Below are positions 19,916 to 33,112 of a stretch of DNA of 64,000 nucleotides, piece by piece; within the stretch, counting starts at the first letter, position 1; every line of letters starts with the position of its first letter. The stretch is from Anaeromyxobacter dehalogenans 2CP-1 (GTDB lineage: Bacteria; Myxococcota; Myxococcia; Myxococcales; Anaeromyxobacteraceae). The notes under the pieces are model-generated. The model had not been told where the DNA came from, ran no database searches, and saw only the letters and a list, made by a program, of their open reading frames with translations. The stretch is taken from positions 2,244,001 through 2,308,000 of the forward strand of contig NC_011891.1 in the NCBI RefSeq assembly GCF_000022145.1. The letters are read 5' to 3'. The translations under genes and the position numbers were made by a program.

Positions 19916-20848
19916 ATGGGCAAGCGCATCCTCATCACCGGCGGGGCCGGGTTCATCGGCTCCACCATCGCAGACCTGTTCGTGCAGGCGGGCTGGGACG
20001 TCGCGGTCCTCGACGATCTCTCCAGCGGCAAGCGCGAGAACGTGCCGCAGGGCGCGCGCTTCTACCCGGTGGACGTGCGCAGCGCCGCCGCGGCCGAGGC
20101 GGTCCGCAAGGAGCGGCCGCAGGTGATCTGCCACCACGCCGCGCAGATCGACGTGCGGCGCTCCATGGCGGACCCGCGCTTCGACGCCGACGTCAACGTG
20201 GGCGGCCTGCTCAACCTCATGCAGGCAGCGGCCGCGGCGGGCTCGGTGGAGCACGTCCTGTTCGCCTCCTCCGGCGGCGCCACCTACGGCGACACGGCGG
20301 TGATCCCCACGCCCGAGACGCACCCGCAGGCGCCGGTCTCGCACTACGGGGCGGCGAAGGCCGCGAGCGAGCTGTACCTGGGCGTCTACCGGGCGGCCCT
20401 GGGCATCCCGGTGGCGGCGCTGCGCTACGCGAACGTGTACGGGCCGCGCCAGGACCCGCACGGCGAGGCGGGCGTGGTGGCGATCTTCTGCGGGCGGCTG
20501 CTCGAGGGACGTCCCTGCACCGTGTACGGCGACGGCGGCCAGACCCGCGACTACGTGTTCGTGGGCGACGTGGCGCGCGCGAACCTGCTCGCGGCGGAGC
20601 GGCGCCACGACGGGCCGCTCAACGTCGGCACCGGCGTGGAGACCGACGTGAACGCGCTCTACGCGCACCTGGCGCGCGCCGCCGGCGTGGATCGCCCCGC
20701 GGAGCACGCGCCGGCGCGGCCGGGCGAGCAGCGCCGGTCGTGCATCGACCCGTCGCTCGCCGCGCGGGCGATCGGCTGGCGGCCCGAGGTGCCGCTGGCG
20801 GACGGCCTGGCCCGCACGCTGGAGTGGTTCCGGGCGCCCCGCGGATGA
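19916..20848 (+). CDS. NAD-dependent nucleotide-sugar epimerase (GalE-like)
   Basis: 310 residues. GGAGFIGSTI is the NAD-binding motif; catalytic residues are in SSGGATYGD and HYGAAK; RYANVYGPRQDP and GDGGQTRDYVFVGDVA are typical of UDP-hexose or UDP-pentose 4-epimerases. Directly behind the UDP-xylose synthase, so UDP-xylose/UDP-arabinose or UDP-glucuronate/galacturonate interconversion is as likely as UDP-glucose 4-epimerisation. Ends 4 bases before the stop of the convergent mtgA. Confidence 0.85.
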   Translation: MGKRILITGGAGFIGSTIADLFVQAGWDVAVLDDLSSGKRENVPQGARFYPVDVRSAAAAEAVRKERPQVICHHAAQIDVRRSMADPRFDADVNVGGLLNLMQAAAAAGSVEHVLFASSGGATYGDTAVIPTPETHPQAPVSHYGAAKAASELYLGVYRAALGIPVAALRYANVYGPRQDPHGEAGVVAIFCGRLLEGRPCTVYGDGGQTRDYVFVGDVARANLLAAERRHDGPLNVGTGVETDVNALYAHLARAAGVDRPAEHAPARPGEQRRSCIDPSLAARAIGWRPEVPLADGLARTLEWFRAPRG

Positions 20849-20852
20849 GCGG

Positions 20853-21776
20853 CTAGCGCGGCTCGCCGGGGCCGGCCGCCTCTGCGGCCGCGGGCTCCGG
20901 GGCCGCCGCCGCGGCCGCGGGCACCGGCTCCGCCCGCGGCACCGCCGCGACCGGCACGTCGTCCACGACGTCCGGCGGCTCCTCGCGGTCGTCGCGCGGC
21001 GCCGGGCCGGCCAGGATCCGCTCCAGCTCGGCGCTCGCCGACAGGTGCTGCTCGGCGGTGAGCCGGCCGGCCGCGCGCATCCGGTCGAGCAGCCGCCGCG
21101 AGCGGCGCTTCAGCCACGTGGACGGGCTGGAGAGGTCCACCCGGCGCGGCGCCGGCAGCATGCTGGCGAGCACGGCCGCCTGCGCCGGGGTGAGCGCCGC
21201 GGCGCTGGTGCCGAAGCGCGCCCGCGCGCCCGCCTCCACGCCGAAGACGCCGTCGCCCAGCTCGACCACGTTCAGGTAGAGCCCGAGGATGCGGCGCTTG
21301 GGGAGCTCGCGCTCCAGCTTCACGGCCAGCAGCGCCTCCTTGAGCTTGCGCCACAGGCTCTTCTCGGTGCCCAGCCACAGGTTCTTGGCGAGCTGCTGCG
21401 TGATGGTGGACGCGCCGCGGGCGAAGCTGCGCTGCTCGAGGTCGTGCGCGGCGGCGTCGCGGGTGGCCTCCCAGTCGATGCCCTCGTGGCCGTAGAAGTT
21501 GGCGTCCTCGGAGAGCAGCACCGCCTGGACCATGGAGCGCGAGACGCGGTCGAGCGGCACCCAGGCCTGGCGCGGCCGGAACGCGCGCCGCTTCTCCTTC
21601 GCCTCGGCGCGCCGCTGCTCGATGAGCGCGGTGGTGCGCGGGTTGTCGCGGGCGAGCGGGGCGGGGTCGGGGAGGGCGGCCCAGAGGAGCGTGAGCCCCG
21701 CGACCGCGATCGCGACCGCGGCGGCGGCGAAGAGGAGGGCGCGCGGGACGCGCCGGCGGCTCCGGGGGGCTGGCAT
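20853..21776 (-). CDS. mtgA: Monofunctional peptidoglycan glycosyltransferase
   Basis: 307 residues from the ATG at 21776, preferred over a GTG at 21785 because AGGTG sits 6 bases before it. Residues about 12-35 form a single membrane anchor; the GT51 domain shows SEDANFYGHEGID with the catalytic Glu, GASTITQQLAKNLWL and YLNVVELGDGVFGVE. It polymerises lipid II into glycan strands at the outer face of the inner membrane. No transpeptidase domain. A C-terminal Ala/Pro/Glu extension of about 55 residues is atypical. Confidence 0.92.
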   Translation of the reverse strand: MPAPRSRRRVPRALLFAAAAVAIAVAGLTLLWAALPDPAPLARDNPRTTALIEQRRAEAKEKRRAFRPRQAWVPLDRVSRSMVQAVLLSEDANFYGHEGIDWEATRDAAAHDLEQRSFARGASTITQQLAKNLWLGTEKSLWRKLKEALLAVKLERELPKRRILGLYLNVVELGDGVFGVEAGARARFGTSAAALTPAQAAVLASMLPAPRRVDLSSPSTWLKRRSRRLLDRMRAAGRLTAEQHLSASAELERILAGPAPRDDREEPPDVVDDVPVAAVPRAEPVPAAAAAAPEPAAAEAAGPGEPR

Positions 21777-21944
21777 GCGGCGCACCTTAGCACCTGGACG
21801 GGAGGCGCGAGAGGGGGCGCCCGGCGCGCGCGCGGCGCCGATTCCGGCCCGCCGGACCGGCGGGCGCCCCCGCGCGCCCGCGCGCGGACCGCGCCGAGGT
21901 TATCCAATGGTGAACGTCGTCCCGCTCGGGACCCGTTCGGCGCC

Positions 21945-21971
21945 TTGACACATACGGGGCGGATTCATAAG
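21945..21971 (+). promoter_or_regulatory. Promoter of the superoxide dismutase gene
   Basis: Perfect TTGACA at 21945-21950. Candidate -10 is CATAAG at 21966-21971 (spacer 15) or TAAGTC at 21968-21973 (spacer 17). Leader about 55 bases, ending with GGAGGCAATC before the ATG. Confidence 0.6.
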
Positions 21972-22032
21972 TCCCGGCCACCGCATCTCGAACGGAATTC
22001 ACTGCCCGGCCCAGGGGCCGACGGAGGCAATC

Positions 22033-22638
22033 ATGGCAGACGTGAAGCGCTACACCCCGCACGACTTCTCCAAGGTCCGCGGCCTCACCGGCATCTCGGA
22101 CAAGCAGATCGAGGAGCACCTCAAGCTGTACGAGGGCTACGTGAAGCGCACCAACGCGCTCACCGAGAAGCTCCAGGGGCTGTGCAACGAGGGGAAGGCC
22201 GCGGGCGCCGATCCGGTGTTCGCGGAGCTCACCCGCCGCCTCGGCTTCGAGTACTCCGGCATGGTGAACCACGAGTACTACTTCGCGAACCTCGCCCCGG
22301 GCGCGCAGGCCGAGCCGCCGGCCGGCGGCAAGCTCCGCAAGGCCATCGAGGCGTCGTTCGGCAAGTACGAGACGTGGCTCGCCGACTTCCGCGCCATCGC
22401 CACCATGCCGGGCATCGGCTGGGCCATGACGTTCCAGGATCCGAACACCGGCTGGCTCTCCAACCACTGGCTCACGCTGCACGAGAACAACGTGCCGGTG
22501 GGCTTCCGGCCGGTGCTGGCGCTGGATGGCTGGGAGCACGCGTTCATGCGCGACTACCTCGCCACCGAGCGCGCGAAGTACGTGGACGCGTTCTTCAAGA
22601 ACGTGAACTGGGAGGCCGTCGAGAAGCGGATCGCGTAG
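22033..22638 (+). CDS. Superoxide dismutase, Fe/Mn family
   Basis: 201 residues, cytosolic by absence of a signal. Metal ligands appear to be H29 (EEHLKLYEGYV), the His of GMVNHEYYF, and Asp and His of DGWEHAF. The first helix has H-x3-Y-E-G-Y instead of the common HHxxYV arrangement, placing it in a divergent branch of the family. GIGWAMTFQDP and LDGWEHAFMRDY are otherwise normal. Its own promoter and terminator make it monocistronic. Metal preference cannot be read from this. Confidence 0.9.
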   Translation: MADVKRYTPHDFSKVRGLTGISDKQIEEHLKLYEGYVKRTNALTEKLQGLCNEGKAAGADPVFAELTRRLGFEYSGMVNHEYYFANLAPGAQAEPPAGGKLRKAIEASFGKYETWLADFRAIATMPGIGWAMTFQDPNTGWLSNHWLTLHENNVPVGFRPVLALDGWEHAFMRDYLATERAKYVDAFFKNVNWEAVEKRIA

Positions 22639-22659
22639 CGCGATCCCCCGGCGTCCCCG

Positions 22660-22689
22660 CGGCCCGGATCGCGCGAGCGGTCCGGGCCG
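22660..22689 (+). terminator. Terminator after superoxide dismutase
   Basis: CGGCCCGGA (22660-22668) pairs with TCCGGGCCG (22681-22689); the 12-base loop itself can form CGC/GCG pairs. No T-tract. Confidence 0.65.
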
Positions 22690-22785
22690 TCGTGCGTCCG
22701 GGCCCGCGCTGACCTCGCGTCAGCCCGCGAACCGGGGCGCGCGAAGCCACGCGGCGCGGAGGGCCGGCGGGGAGGCCCGGGGAGT

Positions 22786-22815
22786 TTGACGGTGCGCCGC
22801 GCCCCCGCCTACCCT
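22786..22815 (+). promoter_or_regulatory. Promoter of mutY, leaderless arrangement
   Basis: TTGACG at 22786-22791 and TACCCT at 22810-22815 (spacer 18). The GTG at 22822 begins 6 bases after the -10, where transcription would itself start. Confidence 0.5.
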
Positions 22816-22821
22816 CCGCCC

Positions 22822-23991
22822 GTGCCCGCTCCCCACGCGCCCGCCCGCCTCGCCGCGCTCCGCCGCCGCCTGCTGGCGTGGTGGGACGCCGGCCACCGGC
22901 CGCTGCCGTGGCGCCAGCCGCAGCGCGGCGCGGACCCGTACCGCGTCTGGCTCGCGGAGGTGATGCTGCAGCAGACGCAGGTGGTGACGGCCACGCCGTA
23001 CTGGCTGCGCTTCGTGGAGCGCTGGCCCACGCTCGAGGCGCTCGCGGCCGCGCGCGACGAGGACGTGCTCGCCGCCTGGAGCGGCCTCGGCTACTACGCC
23101 CGCTGCCGCAACCTGCTCGCCGCCGCGCGCGAGGCGCTGCGCCGCCACGGCGGCCTGCCGTCCGGCTACGACGCGCTGCGCGCGCTGCCCGGGTTCGGGC
23201 CGTACACCGCCGGTGCAGTGGCCTCGATCGCGTTCGCCGCGCCCGTGCCGGCGGTGGACGGCAACGTCACGCGCGTGCTGTCGCGGCTGTTCCTGGTCGA
23301 GGGCGATCCCGCCGCGCGCGCCGCCCGCGCGCGCGTGGCCGCGCTCGCCGCGGCGCTGGTGGACCGCGAGCGGCCGGGCGACCTCAACCAGGCGCTCATG
23401 GAGCTGGGCGCGACGGTGTGTCGGCCGAGCCCGGACTGCGCGCGCTGCCCGGTGGCGGCGCGGTGCGCGGCGCGGGCCGCCGGCCGCGCGGCGGAGCTCC
23501 CGCCGCCGCGGCGTCGCCCGGACAAGGTGCGCCTCGTCCTCGCCTGCGCCGTGGTGGTGCGCGAGGGGAGGGTGGCGCTGGTGCGCCGGCCCGCGGGCGG
23601 GCTGTTCGCCGGCCTGGCGGCGTTCCCCGCCGCGGAGGTCGGGCCGGGCGCCGAGGCCGGCGCCGCGCTGGAGCGCGAGGCCCGCGAGCGCCACGGCCTG
23701 CGGCTGCGCGCCGGCGAGGAGCTGGGCCGGGTCGAGCGGGTGCTCACGCATCGCCTGCTCGAGCTCCGCGCGCTCCGCTGCTCCCTCGCACGGCCGCCGC
23801 CGGAGGAGGGGATCCGCTGGATCCCTGCGGACGAGCTGGACGGCGCCGGCCTCCCCGCGGCCATGCGGGCGCTGGCCGGGGTGGTCTGCGACGTGCTCGG
23901 GCAGGCGCCGCCGCCGTCCGGGGGAGCCCGCGACCGGGGGCGCGCGCGGGCCCGCGCGAATTCGCTCGCACCCCCGCGCGATTTCGTGTAG
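22822..23991 (+). CDS. mutY: A/G-specific adenine DNA glycosylase
   Basis: 389 residues from the GTG at 22822. Removes adenine opposite 8-oxoguanine. AEVMLQQTQV contains the catalytic Glu, LRALPGFGPYTAGAVASIAF is the helix-hairpin-helix, VPAVDGNVTRVL has the catalytic Asp, and a C-terminal NUDIX-like domain for 8-oxoG recognition starts around residue 235. The iron-sulfur loop reads C-x5-C-x2-C-x5-C (CRPSPDCARCPVAARC), one residue shorter than the usual C-x6-C-x2-C-x5-C. An upstream in-frame TTG overlaps the promoter and is unlikely to be used. Confidence 0.9.
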   Translation: MPAPHAPARLAALRRRLLAWWDAGHRPLPWRQPQRGADPYRVWLAEVMLQQTQVVTATPYWLRFVERWPTLEALAAARDEDVLAAWSGLGYYARCRNLLAAAREALRRHGGLPSGYDALRALPGFGPYTAGAVASIAFAAPVPAVDGNVTRVLSRLFLVEGDPAARAARARVAALAAALVDRERPGDLNQALMELGATVCRPSPDCARCPVAARCAARAAGRAAELPPPRRRPDKVRLVLACAVVVREGRVALVRRPAGGLFAGLAAFPAAEVGPGAEAGAALEREARERHGLRLRAGEELGRVERVLTHRLLELRALRCSLARPPPEEGIRWIPADELDGAGLPAAMRALAGVVCDVLGQAPPPSGGARDRGRARARANSLAPPRDFV

Positions 23992-24058
23992 AAGCGCGGC
24001 CTTCCGGGCGTCATCCGGGAGGTTGCAGCGCGCGTCAAGACCCGAGTTCGGGAACCGC

Positions 24059-24086
24059 TTGACACGTGTGGGCTCCTCCGTATAAT
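24059..24086 (+). promoter_or_regulatory. Near-consensus promoter of the str operon
   Basis: TTGACA (24059-24064) and TATAAT (24081-24086), both perfect, spacer 16. This is the strongest promoter in the window and drives rpsL-rpsG-fusA-tuf and perhaps beyond. Confidence 0.9.
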
Positions 24087-24117
24087 TCGCCGCCCTTACG
24101 ACGGGATTTGTCCTCCG

Positions 24118-24151
24118 ACGCCCCCGTGCCGAACGCCGGGGCGTTTCTGTT
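24118..24151 (+). terminator. Terminator-like hairpin in the rpsL leader
   Basis: ACGCCCC (24118-24124) pairs perfectly with GGGGCGT (24138-24144), followed by a T-rich tail TTTCTGTT. It lies between the promoter and rpsL, so it may act as an attenuator. Confidence 0.5.
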
Positions 24152-24172
24152 GAGAAAAAGAGCTCGCACACG

Positions 24173-24544
24173 ATGCCGACGATCAGCCAGCTGGTGCGCA
24201 GGGGCCGCGAGAGGCTCCAGGTGAAGAAGAAGGCCCCGGCCCTCAAGGAGTCGCCGCAGAAGCGCGGCGTCTGCACGCGCGTCTACACGACGACGCCCAA
24301 GAAGCCGAACTCGGCGCTCCGCAAGGTCGCCCGCGTGCGCCTCACCAACGGCTTCGAGGTGACGAGCTACATCCCCGGCGTCGGCCACAACCTGCAGGAG
24401 CACTCGGTGGTGCTCATCCGCGGGGGCCGCGTGAAGGATCTCCCGGGCGTTCGCTACCACATCATCCGCGGGACCCTCGACGCCGTGGGCGTGCAGGGCC
24501 GCAAGCAGGGCCGCTCGAAGTACGGCGCCAAGCGCGCGAGCTAG
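24173..24544 (+). CDS. rpsL: 30S ribosomal protein S12
   Basis: 123 residues; part of the decoding centre. The conserved [15 protein letters not shown] and [13 protein letters not shown] loops are present with Lys at the positions where streptomycin-resistance mutations arise, so wild-type by sequence. First gene of the str operon, 24 bases before rpsG. The start is ATG at 24173 after a weak AGAAAAAGAG ribosome site. Confidence 0.98.
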   Translation: MPTISQLVRRGRERLQVKKKAPALKESPQKRGVCTRVYTTTPKKPNSALRKVARVRLTNGFEVTSYIPGVGHNLQEHSVVLIRGGRVKDLPGVRYHIIRGTLDAVGVQGRKQGRSKYGAKRAS

Positions 24545-24568
24545 CCTCGCGGACAAGGAAACGGTTCG

Positions 24569-25039
24569 ATGCCTCGTCGTCGTGAAGTCGAGAAGCGGAA
24601 GATCCTCCCCGATCCCAAGTTCCAGGACCGGATCGTGGCGAAGTTCGTCAACAACCTGATGCGCAAGGGCAAGAAGTCCACCGGCGAGCGCATCATCTAC
24701 GGCGCCTTCGATCAGGTCGAGGCGAAGCTGAAGGACGATCCGCTCAAGGTGTTCAAGAAGGCGCTCGACAACGTGAAGCCGGTCGTCGAGGTGAAGAGCC
24801 GCCGCGTCGGCGGCGCGACGTACCAGGTGCCGGTCGAGGTCCGCCAGGACCGCCGCACCGCGCTCGCGATGCGCTGGCTCATCGAGTACTCCCGCGGCCG
24901 TGGCGAGAAGACCATGGTGGAGAAGCTCGCGGGCGAGATCATGGATGCGGCCTCGAACCGCGGGAACGCGGTGAAGAAGCGCGAGGACACGCACAAGATG
25001 GCCGAGGCCAACAAGGCCTTCGCCCACTACCGCTGGTAA
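24569..25039 (+). CDS. rpsG: 30S ribosomal protein S7
   Basis: 156 residues, primary binder of the 3' major domain of 16S rRNA and, in E. coli, repressor of the str operon. Begins [18 protein letters not shown] and ends with the usual [10 protein letters not shown] tail. Start after AAGGAAACGGTTCG. Confidence 0.98.
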   Translation: MPRRREVEKRKILPDPKFQDRIVAKFVNNLMRKGKKSTGERIIYGAFDQVEAKLKDDPLKVFKKALDNVKPVVEVKSRRVGGATYQVPVEVRQDRRTALAMRWLIEYSRGRGEKTMVEKLAGEIMDAASNRGNAVKKREDTHKMAEANKAFAHYRW

Positions 25040-25193
25040 GGGAGAGGTTAGAAGGGATCGAGGAGAGCAGGGGGCCGGCTCGGCCGGCAGGGTTCAGGGA
25101 ACCCGCTTCGCTCTTTGACAGCTCGGTCGTTGGTCACGGCGCCGCCCAGGGCGGCCCGGTTCTGCGTACGCACGACGGTTCAGGAAGGTCCAG
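25040..25193 (+). promoter_or_regulatory. rpsG-fusA intercistronic region
   Basis: 154 bases, long for a str operon. It contains a GGGTTC/GAACCC hairpin (25090-25104) and a lone TTGACA (25115-25120) without a convincing -10 at normal distance. A secondary fusA promoter or an S7 control site could be here. Confidence 0.4.
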
Positions 25194-27287
<2,094 letters not shown>

Positions 27288-27318
27288 CGCCGCGTACGTC
27301 AACGGAAGAGAGGAAGCC

Positions 27319-28509
<1,191 letters not shown>

Positions 28510-28602
28510 CGAAGCACGCCGAGCGAACGGCGGCGGGTGGCCCGCCCGGATGGACGGGCCCCTCGTCGCGCTGCGCCGGACACGCAGACAAAAGGCTTTT
28601 CA

Positions 28603-28908
28603 ATGGCGACTCAGAAGATTCGGATCCGGCTCAAGGCCTACGACTACAAGCTGCTCGATCAGTCGGCCGGCGAGATCGTGGAGACCGCGAAGCGGACCGG
28701 CGCCAAGGTCGCCGGCCCGATCCCGCTCCCCACCCGGATCAACAAGTTCACCGTCCTCCGCAGCCCGCACGTCGACAAGAAGTCGCGTGAGCAGTTCGAG
28801 ATCCGCACGCACAAGCGGCTGCTCGACATCCTCGAGCCGACGCCGCAGACGCTCGACGCGCTCATGAAGCTCGACCTCTCGGCCGGCGTGGACGTGGAGA
28901 TCAAGTAG
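28603..28908 (+). CDS. rpsJ: 30S ribosomal protein S10
   Basis: 101 residues ([20 protein letters not shown]...). Besides its ribosomal role S10 is NusE in antitermination. The 93 bases between tuf and rpsJ hold a GGCCCG/CGGGCC inverted repeat but no clear promoter. Unusually the next gene is rplD, only 11 bases downstream; rplC (L3), which normally lies between them, is absent. Confidence 0.98.
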
Positions 28909-28919
28909 TCGAGGACATC

Positions 28920-29540
28920 ATGGCCAAGTTCGACGTCTACGACCTGTCGAAGAAGAAGGTGGGCGAGCTCGACCTCGCCGACGCCGTCTTCGCCGGCGAG
29001 GTGAACGAGCACCTCTTCTACGAGGTGGTGAAGGCGAAGCTCGCCTCCGATCGCTCGGGCACCCACGCGGTGAAGAACCGGTCCCTCGTCTCCGGCGGCG
29101 GCAAGAAGCCCTGGAAGCAGAAGCACACCGGTCGCGCCCGCCAGGGCTCGACGCGCGCGTCCCAGTGGGTGGGCGGCGGCAAGGCCATGGGGCCGAAGCC
29201 GCGCGACTACTCCTACGACGTGCCGAAGAAGGTGCGGAAGGCCGCGCTGCGTTCGGCCCTCGCGCTCCGCTCCAAGGACCAGAAGCTGGTCATCGTGCAG
29301 GAGTGGAAGCCCGGGGCGCCGAAGACCGCCGCCGCCGCCAAGGTCCTCTCCGCGCTCGGCGCGAAGAAGGCCCTGGTGGTGGACGACGCCGCGAACCTCG
29401 CCCTCGCGAAGAGCGTCCGGAACCTGCACGGCTCCGACTTCCTCGCGGTGGAGGGGCTCAACGTGTACGACATCCTGCGGCACGACGCCCTGGTGCTGAC
29501 CGCGGACACCGCCAAGAAGCTGGAGGCCAGCCTGTCATGA
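28920..29540 (+). CDS. rplD: 50S ribosomal protein L4
   Basis: 206 residues with the long exit-tunnel loop ([22 protein letters not shown]). In E. coli L4 is the repressor of the S10 operon. Ends with ATGA overlap with rplW. Confidence 0.97.
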   Translation: MAKFDVYDLSKKKVGELDLADAVFAGEVNEHLFYEVVKAKLASDRSGTHAVKNRSLVSGGGKKPWKQKHTGRARQGSTRASQWVGGGKAMGPKPRDYSYDVPKKVRKAALRSALALRSKDQKLVIVQEWKPGAPKTAAAAKVLSALGAKKALVVDDAANLALAKSVRNLHGSDFLAVEGLNVYDILRHDALVLTADTAKKLEASLS

Positions 29541-29830
29541 ACCTCGCTGTCCAGGACGTGGTGAAGCGCCCGCTCATCACCGAGAAGGCGGAGCGGGCCC
29601 GCGAGGCGAACCGTCAGTACGCCTTCGAGGTCCACCGCGACGCCACCAAGATCCAGGTGAAGCAGGCGGTGGAGAAGCTCTTCAACGTGCACGTGCTCGA
29701 CGTGCGGACCGCCATCGCGCGCGGGAAGAACAAGCGCGTCGGCCGCAACGTCGGCCGCCGGCCCAACTGGAAGAAGGCCTACGTGACCCTCAAGGAAGGC
29801 GACACCATCGCCCTCTTCGAGGGGACATAA
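29537..29830 (+). CDS. rplW: 50S ribosomal protein L23
   Basis: 97 residues from the ATG overlapping the rplD stop. [14 protein letters not shown] opens the protein and the loop [23 protein letters not shown] is typical. Docking site for signal recognition particle and trigger factor at the tunnel exit. Confidence 0.97.
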   Translation: MNLAVQDVVKRPLITEKAERAREANRQYAFEVHRDATKIQVKQAVEKLFNVHVLDVRTAIARGKNKRVGRNVGRRPNWKKAYVTLKEGDTIALFEGT

Positions 29831-29848
29831 GCCGGACGGGAGACGCAC

Positions 29849-30697
<849 letters not shown>

Positions 30698-30717
30698 GCG
30701 GGAAGGGATAGCCACTC

Positions 30718-31014
30718 ATGGCGCGTTCGATCAAGAAGGGCCCGTTCGCCGACAAGCACCTCACCAAGAAGGTCGAGGACGCGAACAAGGGCAACAAGAA
30801 GTCGGTCATCAAGACCTGGTCGCGGCGGAGCACCATCCTGCCGGACTTCGTCGGGCACACGTTCGCCGTCCACAACGGGCGGAAGTTCGTGCCGGTGTTC
30901 GTGACCGAGAACATGGTCGGGCACAAGCTGGGCGAGTTCGCGCCCACCCGCACCTTCCACGGCCACTCGGCCGAGAAGAAGGCCGCGGCGGCACCGGCCC
31001 CGGCGAAGAAGTAG
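30718..31014 (+). CDS. rpsS: 30S ribosomal protein S19
   Basis: 98 residues. [15 protein letters not shown] and [17 protein letters not shown] are family signatures. A short Ala/Pro/Lys tail (last 12 residues) extends past the usual end. Confidence 0.97.
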   Translation: MARSIKKGPFADKHLTKKVEDANKGNKKSVIKTWSRRSTILPDFVGHTFAVHNGRKFVPVFVTENMVGHKLGEFAPTRTFHGHSAEKKAAAAPAPAKK

Positions 31015-31027
31015 CGAGGAACTGGAC

Positions 31028-31468
31028 ATGGCCGAGACCCAGACCACGACGCCGAAGAAGAAGGCCGAACGCCGCGCTCCGCCGCCGGCGCGCGCCCGCA
31101 AGAACCGCCCCGCCGCCCCGGCGCCGGGGCCGCACGCCTCCCTCAGCTACCTGCGCGTCGCGCCGCGCAAGGTGCGCATCGTCGCGGACGAGGTCCGCGG
31201 GATGAAGGTCGGCGACGCGCTCGCGATGCTGAAGTACACGCCGCAGTCCGCCGCCAAGCCGCTCGCGAAGCTGCTGCGGTCGGCGGTCGCGAACGCCGAG
31301 CAGGGCGGCGGCCGCGTGGACGTGGACGCGCTGTTCGTGAAGACGCTGACCGTGGACCAGGGCCCGAAGATGCGCCGCTTCATGGCGCGCGCGATGGGCC
31401 GGGCGTTCCGGGTCGAGAAGAAGACCAGCCACGTGTACGTGGAGCTCGGTACCGCCGCGCGCGGCTAG
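31028..31468 (+). CDS. rplV: 50S ribosomal protein L22 with N-terminal extension
   Basis: 146 residues. The L22 core starts near residue 37 ([14 protein letters not shown]) and includes the tunnel hairpin ([21 protein letters not shown]). The first 36 residues are a Lys/Arg/Pro/Ala-rich extension not found in standard L22. ATG at 31028 has GAGGAACTGG upstream. Confidence 0.95.
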
Positions 31469-31488
31469 GAACCCGAGAGGAGAGATCA

Positions 31489-32163
31489 ATGGGACAGAAA
31501 GTTCATCCTATCGGGTTCCGCCTCGGAGTGATCCGCTCCTGGGACTCGAAGTGGTACGAAGAGAAGAACTACGCGAAGTGGCTGCACGAGGACATCAAGC
31601 TCCGTGAGTTCGTGAAGGAGAAGCTCGGCCAGGCCGGCATCTCCCGGATCGAGATCGAGCGGGCGGCCAACAAGGTCAAGATCAACGTCCACACCGCGCG
31701 CCCGGGCATCGTCATCGGCAAGCGCGGCGCCGGGATCGAGACCATCAAGAAGGACCTCCAGGGCCTGACCGACAACGAGGTCTACCTGAACGTCGTCGAG
31801 GTCCGGAAGGCCGAGACCGACGCGCAGCTCGTCGCCGAGAACATCGCGACGCAGCTCGAGCGCCGCATCGCGTTCCGCCGCGCCATGAAGAAGTCGGTGC
31901 AGACCGCGCTGAAGTTCGGCGCGAAGGGCATCCGCGTGGCGTGCTCGGGCCGCCTGGGCGGCTCCGAGATGGCCCGGTACGAGTGGTACCGCGAGGGCCG
32001 CGTGCCGCTGCACACGCTGCGCGCGGACATCGACTACGGGTTCGCCGAGGCGAAGACGACCTACGGCAAGATCGGGTGCAAGGTCTGGATCATGCGCGGC
32101 GAGGTCCTCCCGCAGTCCGCGGCCGCGCGCGCTCCGCGCACCACCGGCGGCGCCCGGCCGTAA
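31489..32163 (+). CDS. rpsC: 30S ribosomal protein S3
   Basis: 224 residues with the KH domain ([20 protein letters not shown]) and C-terminal helicase-related domain ([23 protein letters not shown]). Short Ala/Gly/Arg tail. Start ATG after GAGAGGAGAGATCA. Confidence 0.98.
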
Positions 32164-32195
32164 GGCCGCGCCTCAGGCACACCTAGGAGAAGGAC

Positions 32196-32612
32196 ATGCT
32201 TCAGCCGGCGCGAACGAAGTACCGGAAGATGCAGAAGGGCCGCATGCGCGGCAAGGCGTACCGCGGCTCGGACCTCGCCCAGGGCGAGTACGGCCTCCAG
32301 GCCACCGAGTGCGGCCGGCTCACGTCCCGCCAGATCGAGGCGGCCCGCGTGGCCATCACCCGCTACGTGAAGCGCGGCGGCAAGCTCTGGATCCGCGTCT
32401 TCCCGGACAAGCCCATCACCAAGAAGCCCGCCGAGACGCGCATGGGCACCGGCAAGGGCAACGTGGAGTTCTACGTCGCCGTCATCAAGCCGGGCCGCGT
32501 GCTGTACGAGCTGGCCGGCGTGGACGACGCCTCCGCGAAGAAGGCGTTCCACCTCGCCGCCCACAAGCTGCCCGTCGCCACGAAGATGGTGAAGCGCGGC
32601 GAGACGCTGTAA
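32196..32612 (+). CDS. rplP: 50S ribosomal protein L16
   Basis: 138 residues; contacts A-site tRNA and completes 50S assembly. [17 protein letters not shown] and [15 protein letters not shown] are characteristic. Confidence 0.98.
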
Positions 32613-32624
32613 GGAGCGACGACC

Positions 32625-32846
32625 ATGGCGACCGTCAAGGAGCTGCGAGAGCTCTCGGTTCAGGAGCTCGAGGCCCGCGCCGCGGAGCTCAAGCAGACGC
32701 TCTTCGACCTGAAGAGCAAGGCGAACACCGGCGTGCTCGACTCGACCGCCGACCTCAGCAAGACGAAGCGCGACATCGCGCGCTGCCTCACCGTGGCCCG
32801 CGAGAAGGCCCTCGCCTCGGCCGTGGCCGGGAAGGCGAAGGAGTGA
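32625..32846 (+). CDS. rpmC: 50S ribosomal protein L29
   Basis: 73 residues, two helices ([26 protein letters not shown]). Its 3' end contains AAGGAG, which serves as ribosome binding site for rpsQ. Confidence 0.96.
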
Positions 32847-32851
32847 CCGAC

Positions 32852-33109
32852 ATGGAGCGCGGCAACCGGAAGTCCCGCATCGGCGTGGTGGTCTCGAACA
32901 AGATGACGAAGACCGTCGTCGTGAAGGTCGAGCGCCGGGTGGCGGACCCGAAGTACGGCAAGATCGTGACCAAGGCCGAGAAGTACAAGGCGCACGACGA
33001 GGACCAGGCGTGCCAGATCGGCGACCGCGTGCGGATCGTCGAGACGCGCCCGATCTCGAAGGACAAGCGCTGGCGCGTGGCCGAGACGATCGAGAAGGCG
33101 GAGGCCTAG
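32852..33109 (+). CDS. rpsQ: 30S ribosomal protein S17
   Basis: 85 residues with the OB-fold sequence [23 protein letters not shown] at 32852 is chosen over an in-frame GTG at 32843 because AAGGAG lies 8 bases before it. Confidence 0.96.
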
Positions 33110-33112
33110 GCC

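Noticed and set aside
21800-22032. tRNA or small RNA gene between mtgA and the dismutase
   Set aside because: No cloverleaf or T-loop sequence; only a promoter could be supported.
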